A stretch of 9,200 bases of DNA from Chloroflexota bacterium (GCA_015222405.1 JADFVG010000105.1:1-9200); one strand, 5' to 3'; numbered from the stretch's first letter, positions 1-6,985 are shown. The notes: generated by a model not told the origin, from the sequence alone. A program made the numbers and translations.

Positions 1-365
1 GAGGTGACGATTTCGGCAAAACGGCCCCCTTCGGCAGACGAAACCCATTCCAGGGCCAGACGCTCATTGTCGATCCCCACAAGTGCCAGCAATTGACGCG
101 TCATCTCGATGATCTTTGTCGCTTTCTCATTACCATCCAGGTAATGACAATCGCCGATGTGTCAGCCACTCACCAGAACGCCGTCAGCGCCCAATTGAAA
201 TGCCTTCAGGATGAAATTGGGGTTAATCCGGCCCGTACACATCACCCGGACTATACGGATGTTGGGGGGATATTGGAACCGGCTGACGCCAGCCAGATCA
301 GCGCCGGCATAGGCGCACCAATTACAGCAAAAAGCAATAATTTTTGGCTCGTACTCTCCACTCAT
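1..365 (-). CDS. mvhD: MvhD/BamF-type [2Fe-2S] electron-transfer subunit, selenoprotein, 3' end cut by window edge
   Basis: The protein belongs to the methyl-viologen-reducing hydrogenase delta subunit family, small iron-sulfur proteins that pass electrons between HdrA and a partner oxidoreductase in the cytoplasm. The ATG at 363-365 is preceded by a GAAGG-type ribosome site. Visible motifs are CCNWC (residues 13-17), MCTGR (42-46) and, after an in-frame TGA at 162-164, HIGDCHY (69-75). Family members normally have Cys where the TGA stands (G-C-H-x-G-D-C-H-Y), so the TGA is read as Sec68. The frame then stays open with family-like sequence for 53 more residues to the window edge. About 121 residues are visible; the family is usually near 140, so only a short tail is missing. 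The gene starts 33 bp after the fused HdrA gene and is the last visible gene of the operon. Sec versions of this subunit are known in methanococci (VhuD) and in deltaproteobacteria. A plain nonsense mutation is unlikely because the downstream frame is intact. Confidence 0.93.
127..147 (-). promoter_or_regulatory. Candidate bacterial SECIS hairpin for mvhD
   Basis: On the minus strand a perfect 8-bp stem (TCATTACC / GGTAATGA) encloses the 5-nt loop TGGAT. The stem could be extended by two T-A pairs beyond a G-G mismatch. The loop begins 23 nt after the TGA and carries GG near its start. This fits the bacterial SECIS pattern: a hairpin inside the coding region just after the UGA, with guanines at the start of a short apical loop, bound by SelB. 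Folding was judged by eye. Confidence 0.75.
162..164 (-). other. In-frame TGA decoded as selenocysteine (Sec68 of MvhD)
   Basis: The TGA stands at the first conserved Cys of the MvhD motif C-H-x-G-D-C-H-Y. Upstream (GADGVLVSG) and downstream (HIGDCHYLDGNE) residues are in one frame without any indel. A hairpin at 127-147 follows it. Conventional gene callers would stop the protein here at 67 residues. Confidence 0.9.
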
Positions 366-398
366 GATCTCTTTTCCTTCATATTGACCGATATTAAT

Positions 399-3300
399 CT
401 ACCCGCCAAGGGCAGCCTCCACCATGGTAAGCACCTGCGTGTCCGTAAAATGGCGGATAGCAGCGGCCCCGGTTGGGCAGGCCACAGCGCAGGCGCCGCA
501 GCCCTTGCACATAGCCTCCCGGATCTGAGAAACCTTGACGCCTTCCCTGAGTTCTATCAATTCCGGCGCGCCGTAGGGGCACACTTCCACACACTTGCCG
601 CAGCCCCGGCATAGGGCCTGATCCACGGTGGATACGACCCCTTCTACATCGATGCGCTTTTGTGCCAGGATGGTAGCAGCCCGAGCTGCCGCCGCCTGGG
701 CCTGGGCGATGCTTTCCTCAATCGGTTTTGGGAAATGGGCCATGCCGCAGACAAAGACACCATCGACGGCAAAGTCCACAGGCCGCAGCTTCATGTGGAC
801 CTCCAGGAAGAAATTGTCCTGGCTGAGGGGCACCTTGAAGAGGCTGGCCAGCTCTTCAGCGCCACGGGTATAGATGGCTGTGGCCAGGGTGATAAAGTCA
901 GGCTCGAGGGTGATCGGCCGCCCGAGTATGGGATCCGTCACCGTGACCTTTAGGGCGCCTCCCTCGGTTTCTGTGACGACCGGTTTATTCTCCAGGTCGT
1001 ACCGGATAAAGATCACGCCCAGGGCCCGGGCCTCTCTATATAGATCCTCTCGTTCACCGTACGTTCGCATGTCCCGGTAAAGGATGTAGACATCTATGTC
1101 CGGATTCCGTTTCTTCAGCTCCACCGCCTTCTGAACCGAGAAAGTGCAACAGATCTTGCTGCAGTGAGGCCGCTCCGGCTCCCGGGAGCCCACACACTGA
1201 ATGAAGACAGCGCTTCCGGCGTTCTTGACAAGGTCGCTCTCCCAGGCCTCATCGAGCTCGTGCCATCGGAAGACCCGGTCATTCTTGCCATAAAGATACT
1301 CATCCGGCTTGATGGAATGAGCCCCGGTTGCCAGCACTACAACGCCGTGCTCGAGCTCCCGAACTTCCCCTGTACCATTCAGGGCAATCGTTGTCTTGAA
1401 GTTGCCGATGAAACCGGAAACCTCCTTGAGCTTGGCGTTGAGGTGCACCTCAATGTTCTCGTGCCCGGTTACTTCATCGATGAGTTTGCTGAGATATTCC
1501 GGTATGCTCTCCCCCTTCCAGGTTTTATTCAACTTCAGGGCCTGGCCCCCAAGGCGTTCCTTCTCCTCGACAATATGGGCCTTGAATCCCTGCTGGGCCA
1601 TAGTGAGGGCGCACACCATCCCGGCCACACCGCCCCCCACCACAAGAGCCGCCGGGGTTACCGACACCGAGGGCATGGGCAGGGGCTCGATGAGCGAGGC
1701 CCGGGAAACTGCCATCCGGACCAGGTCCTTGGCCTTTTCAGTGGCAGCGTCAGGGTCGTTGGAATGCACCCAGGAGCACTGATCGCGGATATTGGCCTGC
1801 TCGAAGAGGTACTTATTCAGACCGCTGCTGCGCAGGGTTTCCTGGAAGAGCGGCTCATGGGTGCGCGGCGAGCAGGAGGCTACCACTACACGGTTGAGAT
1901 CCTGCTGCTTGATCACCCCAATCAGTTGCTCTATGGCATCCTGGGAACAGGAGAACAGATTCTCCTGAACATAGACCACGTTCGGAAGCGTTTTGGCATA
2001 GTCGGCCACTTCAGGCACACGCACCACGGCGCCGATGTTTATCCCGCAGTTGCAAACAAAAACACCGATCCGGAGTGGCTCAGCGCTGACATCCCGCTCT
2101 TCCGGGAAGGTCTTTTCCTTTACCAGGCTGTGACGCGCCCGGGCAAGCCCGCTGGCTGCCGCACCGGCCGCTGCCGAGGCCTCCATCACCGAAAAGGGAA
2201 TATCTTTAGGGCCCTGCAATGCCCCGCACACATAGATCCCCGGAGAAGATGTGCTCACAGGGGCAAAGCTGCCGGTCCGGGCAAATTTGTAGTGATCCAG
2301 CTCGATCCCCATCTTTTCCGCCAGGTCTGCCACATCAGGAGGGGTCTGGAGGCCCACAGAGAGCACCACCATGTCGAATTCTTCCGTTTCAACTCTGCCA
2401 TCTTCGGTCACGTAGCGAAGTTGCAGGCCTTCTGATTCGACCATCGGGTCAATGCTGTGCACCCGGCAACGGACAAACCGCACGCCGCCTTCTCGAGCAC
2501 GGTTGTAATACTGATCGAATTCCTTTCCATGGGTGCGCATGTCCATGAAAAAAATGGCGCAGTCCAACGGCTCCTTGCTGTGCTCCCTGGCAATGACCGC
2601 CTCCTTGATGGCATACATGCAGCAGACGCTCGAACAATAACCTTTGTCACAGGGATTGATAGCCCGGGAGCCCACGCACTGGAGCCAGGCAATCTTCCTG
2701 GGCTCCTTGTGGTCCGAAGGGCGCATCAGGTGGCCCCCGAAAGGACCACCAGCGCTGAGAATACGCTCGAATTCCATGGATGTCACTACGTTGGGGTGAT
2801 GGGCATAATTATAGGTATCATACTGGCTCGGATCAAAGGACTTGAATCCTGTAGCCAGGACAACGGCGCCCACCTCAATTTCCACTTCTTCGTCCTGTTG
2901 CGTGTGGTCTATGGCGCCGGCAGGACAGATATCAGCACAGATCTTGCAACCCTTGTTGATAAAATGCGAGCACACGGACCTGTCGATAGCCGGGATGTTG
3001 GGTATAGCCTGTGCATAGGGGACATAGATCGGCTTTCGGCCTGCCAGTCCTTCGTCAAACTCCGACAGTATCGGGCGCACCTCTTTCCTGGTTATGTCGG
3101 AGACCTTGATATAGCCGGTGGGACACAGGAACTCACAAGCGCCGCAGGTCGCGCATGCATCCGTGAAAACCTTGAACGGTGTGGCAACTTCCGTCTCCGT
3201 GCCGCGACCAGAGAAGTCTATGGCACGGATACCCATCCTCTCGCACACCCGCACGCACAACCCGCAGAGGATACAGTGATCATCCCCAAGCTTGAACCTG

Positions 3301-3641
3301 GGGGCTTCGATGCCAAATTCGGCGGCCAGGTTCTTGACGAAGTCGTTATTCGGACACCGGGCGAGCAGTAACTCCACAATCATCTTCCTGTGACGGATGA
3401 CTTCCTCAGAGTCTGTCTTGACCTCAATACCCTTGCGGACCGGGTAGTTGCATGAAGTCACAAATCGCGTCCGCCGCCCGTCAAACAGCTCCACAGTACA
3501 GAGACGGCATAGCCCTGCCGGCTCCAGAGCCTTGTGGTTGCAAAGAGTAGGGATTTTAATGTTATGGCTCTCAGCAACCTGGAGGATGGTGGACCCCTCC
3601 TCCGCTTCAACCTGCCTGCCATTCAATGTAAAGGTAACCAT
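399..3641 (-). CDS. hdrA: Fusion: NuoG-like Fe-S head + C-terminal half of HdrA + complete second HdrA (1080 aa)
   Basis: This is a cytoplasmic flavin/iron-sulfur hub. Residues 1-80 are a Fer2 domain with [2Fe-2S] ligands C34, C45, C48 and C64. Residues 123-133 and 163-173 hold two CxxCxxCxxxC [4Fe-4S] sites, as in the N-terminus of NuoG or HydA. From about 193 (SEFDEGL) to 510 lies the C-terminal half of an HdrA, with a cluster at C224/C232/C235/C239 and the CVGSR...CSSVCC motif (321-341). Its FAD-binding N-terminus is absent. Residues 523-1080 are a second HdrA with the N-terminal VCNCGINIG motif (529-537), ASCSPRTHEPLF (589-599), FAD motif VVGGGVAGM (667-675), CVGSR...CSKICC (816-832) and two C-terminal [4Fe-4S] sites (C1011-C1021, C1045-C1055). 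The ATG at 3639-3641 follows an AAGGG site. The gene starts 32 bp after nuoF and ends 33 bp before mvhD. It probably collects electrons from NuoEF and distributes them by flavin bifurcation or confurcation; the partner is not visible. It resembles the double HdrA unit BamE plus the NuoG-like BamI, here in one chain. Confidence 0.9.
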   Translation of the reverse strand: MVTFTLNGRQVEAEEGSTILQVAESHNIKIPTLCNHKALEPAGLCRLCTVELFDGRRTRFVTSCNYPVRKGIEVKTDSEEVIRHRKMIVELLLARCPNNDFVKNLAAEFGIEAPRFKLGDDHCILCGLCVRVCERMGIRAIDFSGRGTETEVATPFKVFTDACATCGACEFLCPTGYIKVSDITRKEVRPILSEFDEGLAGRKPIYVPYAQAIPNIPAIDRSVCSHFINKGCKICADICPAGAIDHTQQDEEVEIEVGAVVLATGFKSFDPSQYDTYNYAHHPNVVTSMEFERILSAGGPFGGHLMRPSDHKEPRKIAWLQCVGSRAINPCDKGYCSSVCCMYAIKEAVIAREHSKEPLDCAIFFMDMRTHGKEFDQYYNRAREGGVRFVRCRVHSIDPMVESEGLQLRYVTEDGRVETEEFDMVVLSVGLQTPPDVADLAEKMGIELDHYKFARTGSFAPVSTSSPGIYVCGALQGPKDIPFSVMEASAAAGAAASGLARARHSLVKEKTFPEERDVSAEPLRIGVFVCNCGINIGAVVRVPEVADYAKTLPNVVYVQENLFSCSQDAIEQLIGVIKQQDLNRVVVASCSPRTHEPLFQETLRSSGLNKYLFEQANIRDQCSWVHSNDPDAATEKAKDLVRMAVSRASLIEPLPMPSVSVTPAALVVGGGVAGMVCALTMAQQGFKAHIVEEKERLGGQALKLNKTWKGESIPEYLSKLIDEVTGHENIEVHLNAKLKEVSGFIGNFKTTIALNGTGEVRELEHGVVVLATGAHSIKPDEYLYGKNDRVFRWHELDEAWESDLVKNAGSAVFIQCVGSREPERPHCSKICCTFSVQKAVELKKRNPDIDVYILYRDMRTYGEREDLYREARALGVIFIRYDLENKPVVTETEGGALKVTVTDPILGRPITLEPDFITLATAIYTRGAEELASLFKVPLSQDNFFLEVHMKLRPVDFAVDGVFVCGMAHFPKPIEESIAQAQAAAARAATILAQKRIDVEGVVSTVDQALCRGCGKCVEVCPYGAPELIELREGVKVSQIREAMCKGCGACAVACPTGAAAIRHFTDTQVLTMVEAALGG

Positions 3642-3673
3642 ATTTCAAACCCTTCTCTGTTATTGTTGATCAA

Positions 3674-5575
3674 TCATCTGATGGCTATCGCGTCTACCTT
3701 GCACGATTGGTAACAGATAGAACACTTTATGCACTTTTCCTGGTCTATGGTGTGAGGCTTCTTCTTCTCGCCTGATATGGCTTTCTGGGGACACCTCAGA
3801 AAACAGATGTGGCACCCGTTACACTTCTCCTCGTCTATCTCATAGTAAAATAGCTCCTTGCACACACCAGCAGGACATTTCTTGTCATATATATGTGCCT
3901 CATACTCATTGCGGAAGTATTTTAACGTGCTCAAGACCGGGTTCGGAGCCGTCCCGCCCAGGGCACACAGGGAGGTTTTGACGACCGTGTCGGAAAGCGC
4001 CTCCAGGAGTTCTATGTCCCCCTCTTTACCCTTCCCGGCACATATGTCAGTAAGAATCTCGAGGAGCCTCTTGATCCCCTCTCTGCAGGGCACACACTGG
4101 CCACAGGACTCCTCCTGAAGAAACTCTAAGAAATATCTGGCCAGATCCACCATGCAGGTGTCCCGGTCCATGACAATCATGCCGCCCGACCCCATAATGG
4201 CACCCAGCTTTGCTAAGTGTTCGTAGTCAACGGGCGTGTCGAGATAATCTTCCGGGATGCACCCACCAGACGGCCCCCCGGTCTGCACGGCCTTGAACTC
4301 CCTTTTTCTGGGGATGCCTCCCCCGATGTCGAAGATTATCGTCCTGAGGGAAGCCCCCATGGCAACCTCTACCAGGCCGGTGTTTCTTACCTTGCCCACC
4401 AGCGAAAAAACCTTTGTCCCCTTGCTTTTCTCAGTGCCCAGAGAGGCATACCATTGGGCCCCCTTGCTGATTATTGGGGGCACGTTTGCCCACGTCTCCA
4501 CATTGTTCAGAGTCGAGGGGCTGTCCCGGTAGCCCTTCTCCACACTGCGAATATACTTGGCCCTGGGCCGGCCAACCTTGCCCTCCAGGGAGCGCATCAG
4601 CGCGGTTGACTCGCCGCAGACGAAGGCGCCAGCTCCCGTGCTGATCTTGATGTTGAAATCAAACCCGGTGCCCAGGATATTGCTGCCCAAAAGGCCATAA
4701 GCTTCGGCCTGCTTGATCGTCTCTACCAACCTCACCACAGCCAGAGGATATTCGTGGCGAACGTATATAAAGCCATCGTTTGAACCGATGGCGTATGCGC
4801 CTATTACCATCCCTTCCAGGACGCTGTAGGGGTCCCCCTCCAGGACACTTCTGTCCATGTATGCCCCGGGGTCTCCCTCGTCCGCGTTACACATAACATA
4901 CCTTTTCTCTCCCTCGGCCTTCCGGCAGGCCTCCCATTTTATTCCGGTCGGAAAGCCCGCCCCGCCCCGCCCCCTCAGCCCGGACTCCTTTATGGACGCA
5001 ATGGTCTCCTCGGGCTCCATCTCGTTCAGACAGCGGAAGAGGGAAAAATACCCACCTCTGCCTATGTATTCTTCGATGTTGTCCGGGTCAATATAACCGC
5101 AATTCCTGAGGGCAATCTTGAGTTGTTTGCTGAAAAAAGGAATTTCTTCCAGGAAGGGTATTCCGTTGATGGGAACCGCTCCTCGTAAGGGGTTCTCGAT
5201 GTCGTCCTCCAGGACGGAGCGCGGATCCTTCATCTGCCCCAGAATCGATTTTTTCGGGTACTCTCCCTTCTGGTACGACTCTACAACCTCCTGAATTTTG
5301 TCCTCGGTGACGTGCCGGTAAACAATGCGAGGCTTGCCCGGAGCCAGGATGTCCACGAGTGGTTCCTGCTCGCAGAATCCCATACAGCCGGTCTTGGCAA
5401 CCGATACGCCTTCTTTTTCAAATATCTCGAGAGCTTTATTGTAAGTATCCTGGGCACCGGTAGCTATGCCGCAGGTAGCCATGCCAACATTTATCTTTAG
5501 GCAAGGAGGTGAATAGAGAGAATCATGCACCTTCGACCTTATCTTGTCTAAATCATCTTTCGATCTTATTTTCAC
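3674..5575 (-). CDS. nuoF: NuoF/HydB-type NADH-binding flavoprotein with extra ferredoxin tail
   Basis: The 633-residue protein should oxidise NADH (or reduce NAD+) at an FMN and pass electrons to Fe-S clusters. A thioredoxin-like [2Fe-2S] domain occupies residues 1-100 (C35, with C64 and C68 in GCMGFCEQEP). The FMN/NADH core spans about 140-490, with GRGGAGFPTG (202-211), NADEGDPGAY (230-239), ESTALMRSLEGKVGRPR (322-338) and TLNNVETWANV (355-365). The N3-type [4Fe-4S] site is ESCGQCVPCREG (489-500) plus C537. The tail has two ferredoxin-type CxxCxxCxxxC sites (C585-C595 and C615-C625). This order matches HydB of bifurcating hydrogenases and BamH rather than the shorter respiratory NuoF. The start codon is GTG at 5573-5575, with a GGGG stretch about 11 nt upstream; the first downstream ATG would cut into the [2Fe-2S] domain. 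It lies 48 bp after nuoE and 32 bp before the HdrA fusion, so it is probably part of the same soluble complex and not of complex I. Confidence 0.94.
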   Translation of the reverse strand: MKIRSKDDLDKIRSKVHDSLYSPPCLKINVGMATCGIATGAQDTYNKALEIFEKEGVSVAKTGCMGFCEQEPLVDILAPGKPRIVYRHVTEDKIQEVVESYQKGEYPKKSILGQMKDPRSVLEDDIENPLRGAVPINGIPFLEEIPFFSKQLKIALRNCGYIDPDNIEEYIGRGGYFSLFRCLNEMEPEETIASIKESGLRGRGGAGFPTGIKWEACRKAEGEKRYVMCNADEGDPGAYMDRSVLEGDPYSVLEGMVIGAYAIGSNDGFIYVRHEYPLAVVRLVETIKQAEAYGLLGSNILGTGFDFNIKISTGAGAFVCGESTALMRSLEGKVGRPRAKYIRSVEKGYRDSPSTLNNVETWANVPPIISKGAQWYASLGTEKSKGTKVFSLVGKVRNTGLVEVAMGASLRTIIFDIGGGIPRKREFKAVQTGGPSGGCIPEDYLDTPVDYEHLAKLGAIMGSGGMIVMDRDTCMVDLARYFLEFLQEESCGQCVPCREGIKRLLEILTDICAGKGKEGDIELLEALSDTVVKTSLCALGGTAPNPVLSTLKYFRNEYEAHIYDKKCPAGVCKELFYYEIDEEKCNGCHICFLRCPQKAISGEKKKPHTIDQEKCIKCSICYQSCKVDAIAIR

Positions 5576-5623
5576 GGGCTTACAATCCCCTTATCTCTAT
5601 AGAATCTAAATTGTCCTGATGTT

Positions 5624-6133
5624 CTACGTATATCCTTCCAAGGCTTTAAGAATCGCTGCTGAATTTGTACGACTGTATACTTTTTCGTCAATTTTAGCAA
5701 CAGGACCTATACTACAGCATCCTATGCAACGAACCGTTTCGAACGTGAAACGCATATCCTCCGTAGTCTTGCCAGGCTTTATTCCCAGGTGAGCCTCGAG
5801 TCTTTCCTTGATAATCTGCCCGCCCCGGACGTGACACGCTGTACCGGTACAAAGACAAATTAAATGCCTCCCCCTGGGCTCAAGGCTAAACATACTGTAA
5901 AACGTGGCGACTCCGTACATTTGACTCAGGGGGATATCGAGCCTTGTGGAGACGTAATTCAAAACAGGCTCAGGGAGCCAATTGTACTCTTTATTGAGGG
6001 CCTGAAGGATCATTATGATGTTTTCTTTGTCGCCATTAAACCTTGTAAATATCAGATCATCTATGGCCCTGAAATCCACTTCTACAGCCCCTGGCTGTGC
6101 TCCCGTTTCCTTAGCAACTGCAATTTCACCCAT
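5624..6133 (-). CDS. nuoE: NuoE/HydC-type thioredoxin-like [2Fe-2S] subunit
   Basis: The 169-residue protein has the NuoE fold: a helical N-terminal half (LQALNKEYNWLPEPVLNYV, followed by the family signature YGVATFYSMF at 73-82) and a thioredoxin-like [2Fe-2S] half with C95 and C100 (LCTGTACHVRGG) and C136 and C140 (CIGCCSIGP). It carries electrons to or from the FMN of the adjacent NuoF subunit. The length is normal for NuoE. The ATG at 6131-6133 has a strong GGGAGG ribosome site 8 nt upstream. It lies 42 bp after the HdrA N-terminal gene and 48 bp before nuoF. The rest of complex I is absent from this neighbourhood and the following genes are Hdr-like, so it belongs to a soluble NADH module. 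HydC of trimeric bifurcating hydrogenases and BamG are close relatives in role. Confidence 0.94.
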   Translation of the reverse strand: MGEIAVAKETGAQPGAVEVDFRAIDDLIFTRFNGDKENIIMILQALNKEYNWLPEPVLNYVSTRLDIPLSQMYGVATFYSMFSLEPRGRHLICLCTGTACHVRGGQIIKERLEAHLGIKPGKTTEDMRFTFETVRCIGCCSIGPVAKIDEKVYSRTNSAAILKALEGYT

Positions 6134-6175
6134 CGATACTACCTCCCGGTTGGTTTTGCGGTTTGCCCTGCTTCT

Positions 6176-6583
6176 TTATTTCACAACAGCCTCTTTCGGA
6201 TACGGCTGATTCGTCACCGGACAGCTCGCAAGGCATAAACCGCAGCCGGTGCATAGATCCGGATTAACGCTACGGGCCCTCTTTTTCACCTTGACTTTGA
6301 ACCTGCCAGGTTCACCCTCAATACCCATCATGTCTGCGTATGTAATCAGTTCGATGTTGATGTGCCGGCCGACCTCGACCAGCTTGGGTGAGATGATTCA
6401 CATGGCACACTCGTTGGTGGGGAAGGTCTTGTCGAGCTGGGCCATGCCGCCACCAATGGCAGGGGATTTCTCCACGAGGTAAACGTAAAAACCGGAATTT
6501 GCCAGATCAAGGGCAGCCTGCATCCCGGCAATGCCGCCGCCCACAACCATAACGGATCCAACGACGTCGTTAGCACTTGCCAT
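6176..6583 (-). CDS. hdrA: Stand-alone HdrA N-terminal FAD domain with selenocysteine (split HdrA, 135 aa)
   Basis: Read through an in-frame TGA (6398-6400), this gene encodes 135 residues. They show a Rossmann-type FAD motif VVGGGIAGM (13-21), the HdrA signature GGGMAQLDKTFPTNECAM (44-61), Sec62, then IISPKLVEVGRHINIELITY (63-82) and one [4Fe-4S] motif CTGCGLCLASCP (111-122). HdrA proteins normally have Cys at position 62 (C-A-M-C-I-I-S-P-K), so the TGA replaces a conserved cysteine. The chain stops at TAA (6176-6178) just after the cluster motif, whereas full HdrA proteins have about 650 residues. The missing continuation (EFDEGL...) is found in the first HdrA unit of the 1080-residue fusion in the same operon, which in turn lacks this FAD domain. 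The ATG at 6581-6583 is preferred over the upstream in-frame GTG at 6616 because AGGAG lies 7 nt before it. It is the first gene of the operon. It most likely acts as a subunit that completes the split HdrA; decay into a pseudogene is the alternative, but no frameshift is seen. Confidence 0.88.
6364..6383 (-). promoter_or_regulatory. Candidate bacterial SECIS hairpin for hdrA-N
   Basis: On the minus strand GCTGGTC pairs with GGCCGGC (7 bp, two of them G-U) around the 6-nt loop GAGGTC. The loop starts 22 nt after the TGA. Its AGGTC core matches the apical loop AGGUCU of the E. coli fdhF SECIS, the best-studied SelB-binding hairpin. Pairing was found by eye. Confidence 0.75.
6398..6400 (-). other. 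In-frame TGA decoded as selenocysteine (Sec62 of HdrA-N)
   Basis: The TGA interrupts NECAM-[TGA]-IISPKLVEVG at the position of a conserved HdrA cysteine. Family sequence continues on both sides in one frame. A candidate SECIS hairpin follows at 6364-6383. HdrA is a known selenoprotein in methanococci. Automatic calling would end the protein at 61 residues and lose the Fe-S half. Confidence 0.9.
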
Positions 6584-6590
6584 ATCGAAA

Positions 6591-6595
6591 CTCCT
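6591..6595 (-). promoter_or_regulatory. Ribosome binding site that decides the hdrA-N start
   Basis: AGGAG on the minus strand lies 7 nt before the ATG at 6581-6583. The in-frame GTG at 6616, which would add 11 residues, has no comparable site close to it, and those residues do not resemble an HdrA start. Confidence 0.75.
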
Positions 6596-6728
6596 GTTGC
6601 CCCCAGTGTCAAGCACCGGGTTGTCAAAAATTGTTGAACGGAAAACTCCTCCTGATTATTGGTTGAGAGATACTTTTGCTTAGACGCAAGATTTAGTTAC
6701 TGTCTAAACGAAAATCCCTGATTGCGAA

Positions 6729-6800
6729 CTGTCATTGCGAGAAGTGAGGAGTTGCGAGGCGAAGGAAATTGCTTCGGTCGCACCTCCCTCGCAATGACAG
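6729..6800. repeat. 72-bp MITE-like palindromic repeat with 13-bp terminal inverted repeats
   Basis: CTGTCATTGCGAG (6729-6741) is a perfect inverted copy of CTCGCAATGACAG (6788-6800). The interior also folds back (CGAAG near 6760 with CTTCG near 6772). A second, outer pair TGATTGC (6719-6725) and GCAATCA (6808-6814) flanks it. Intergenic repeats beginning with TGTCATTGCGAG are familiar as dispersed palindromes in many bacterial genomes. It encodes no protein, so any mobility would need an enzyme supplied in trans. Confidence 0.8.
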
Positions 6801-6956
6801 GAAAACTGCAATCAAGCATTAGTTACAAAAGATGATACTTAAGAGATTTTTCCCATACCTTTTCTGGTCCAATTTGTCAAGCGGTTTTTACGCCGTGGTT
6901 TGCCGAAGAAACGAGTTGATTGGGAAACCATATACCGGGTTGTAGCAAATTTCCTC

Positions 6957-6985
6957 TTGACATTAGTCGGTTGTTGTCATATAGG
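6957..6985 (+). promoter_or_regulatory. Sigma70-type promoter of the cytochrome c3 gene
   Basis: A perfect -35 box TTGACA (6957-6962), a 17-bp spacer and a -10-like box TATAGG (6980-6985) face the cytochrome gene, giving a leader of about 85 nt. Part of the promoter forms an inverted repeat, TGACA (6958-6962) with TGTCA (6975-6979), which could be an operator; that is only a suggestion. Confidence 0.65.

Noticed and set aside
93..614. 173-codon open frame on the plus strand at the left edge
   Set aside because: It crosses mvhD, the intergenic gap and the end of the HdrA fusion on the opposite strand; composition and lack of motifs mark it as a shadow.
1164..2435. 423-codon open frame on the plus strand
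   Set aside because: It lies antisense to the clearly real HdrA fusion, has no recognisable domain, and results from codon bias in GC-rich sequence.
2457..3371. 304-codon open frame on the plus strand
   Set aside because: It is antisense to the Fe-S head and first HdrA unit of the fusion and shows no family motif.
3674..6133. Respiratory complex I (nuo) operon
   Set aside because: Only the NADH-module subunits are present, NuoF carries HydB-type extra domains, and no membrane subunits occur; the partners are Hdr proteins.
6398..6616. Reading the short HdrA fragment as a truncated pseudogene ending at the TGA
   Set aside because: The same frame continues for 73 family-like residues with an intact Fe-S motif, the TGA is at a conserved Cys, and a SECIS-like hairpin follows. 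Readthrough as Sec explains all of this.
6605..6630. Leftward sigma70 promoter using the TTGACA-like hexamers before hdrA-N
   Set aside because: No acceptable -10 box lies 16-18 bp downstream, and the ribosome site and start codon follow too closely.
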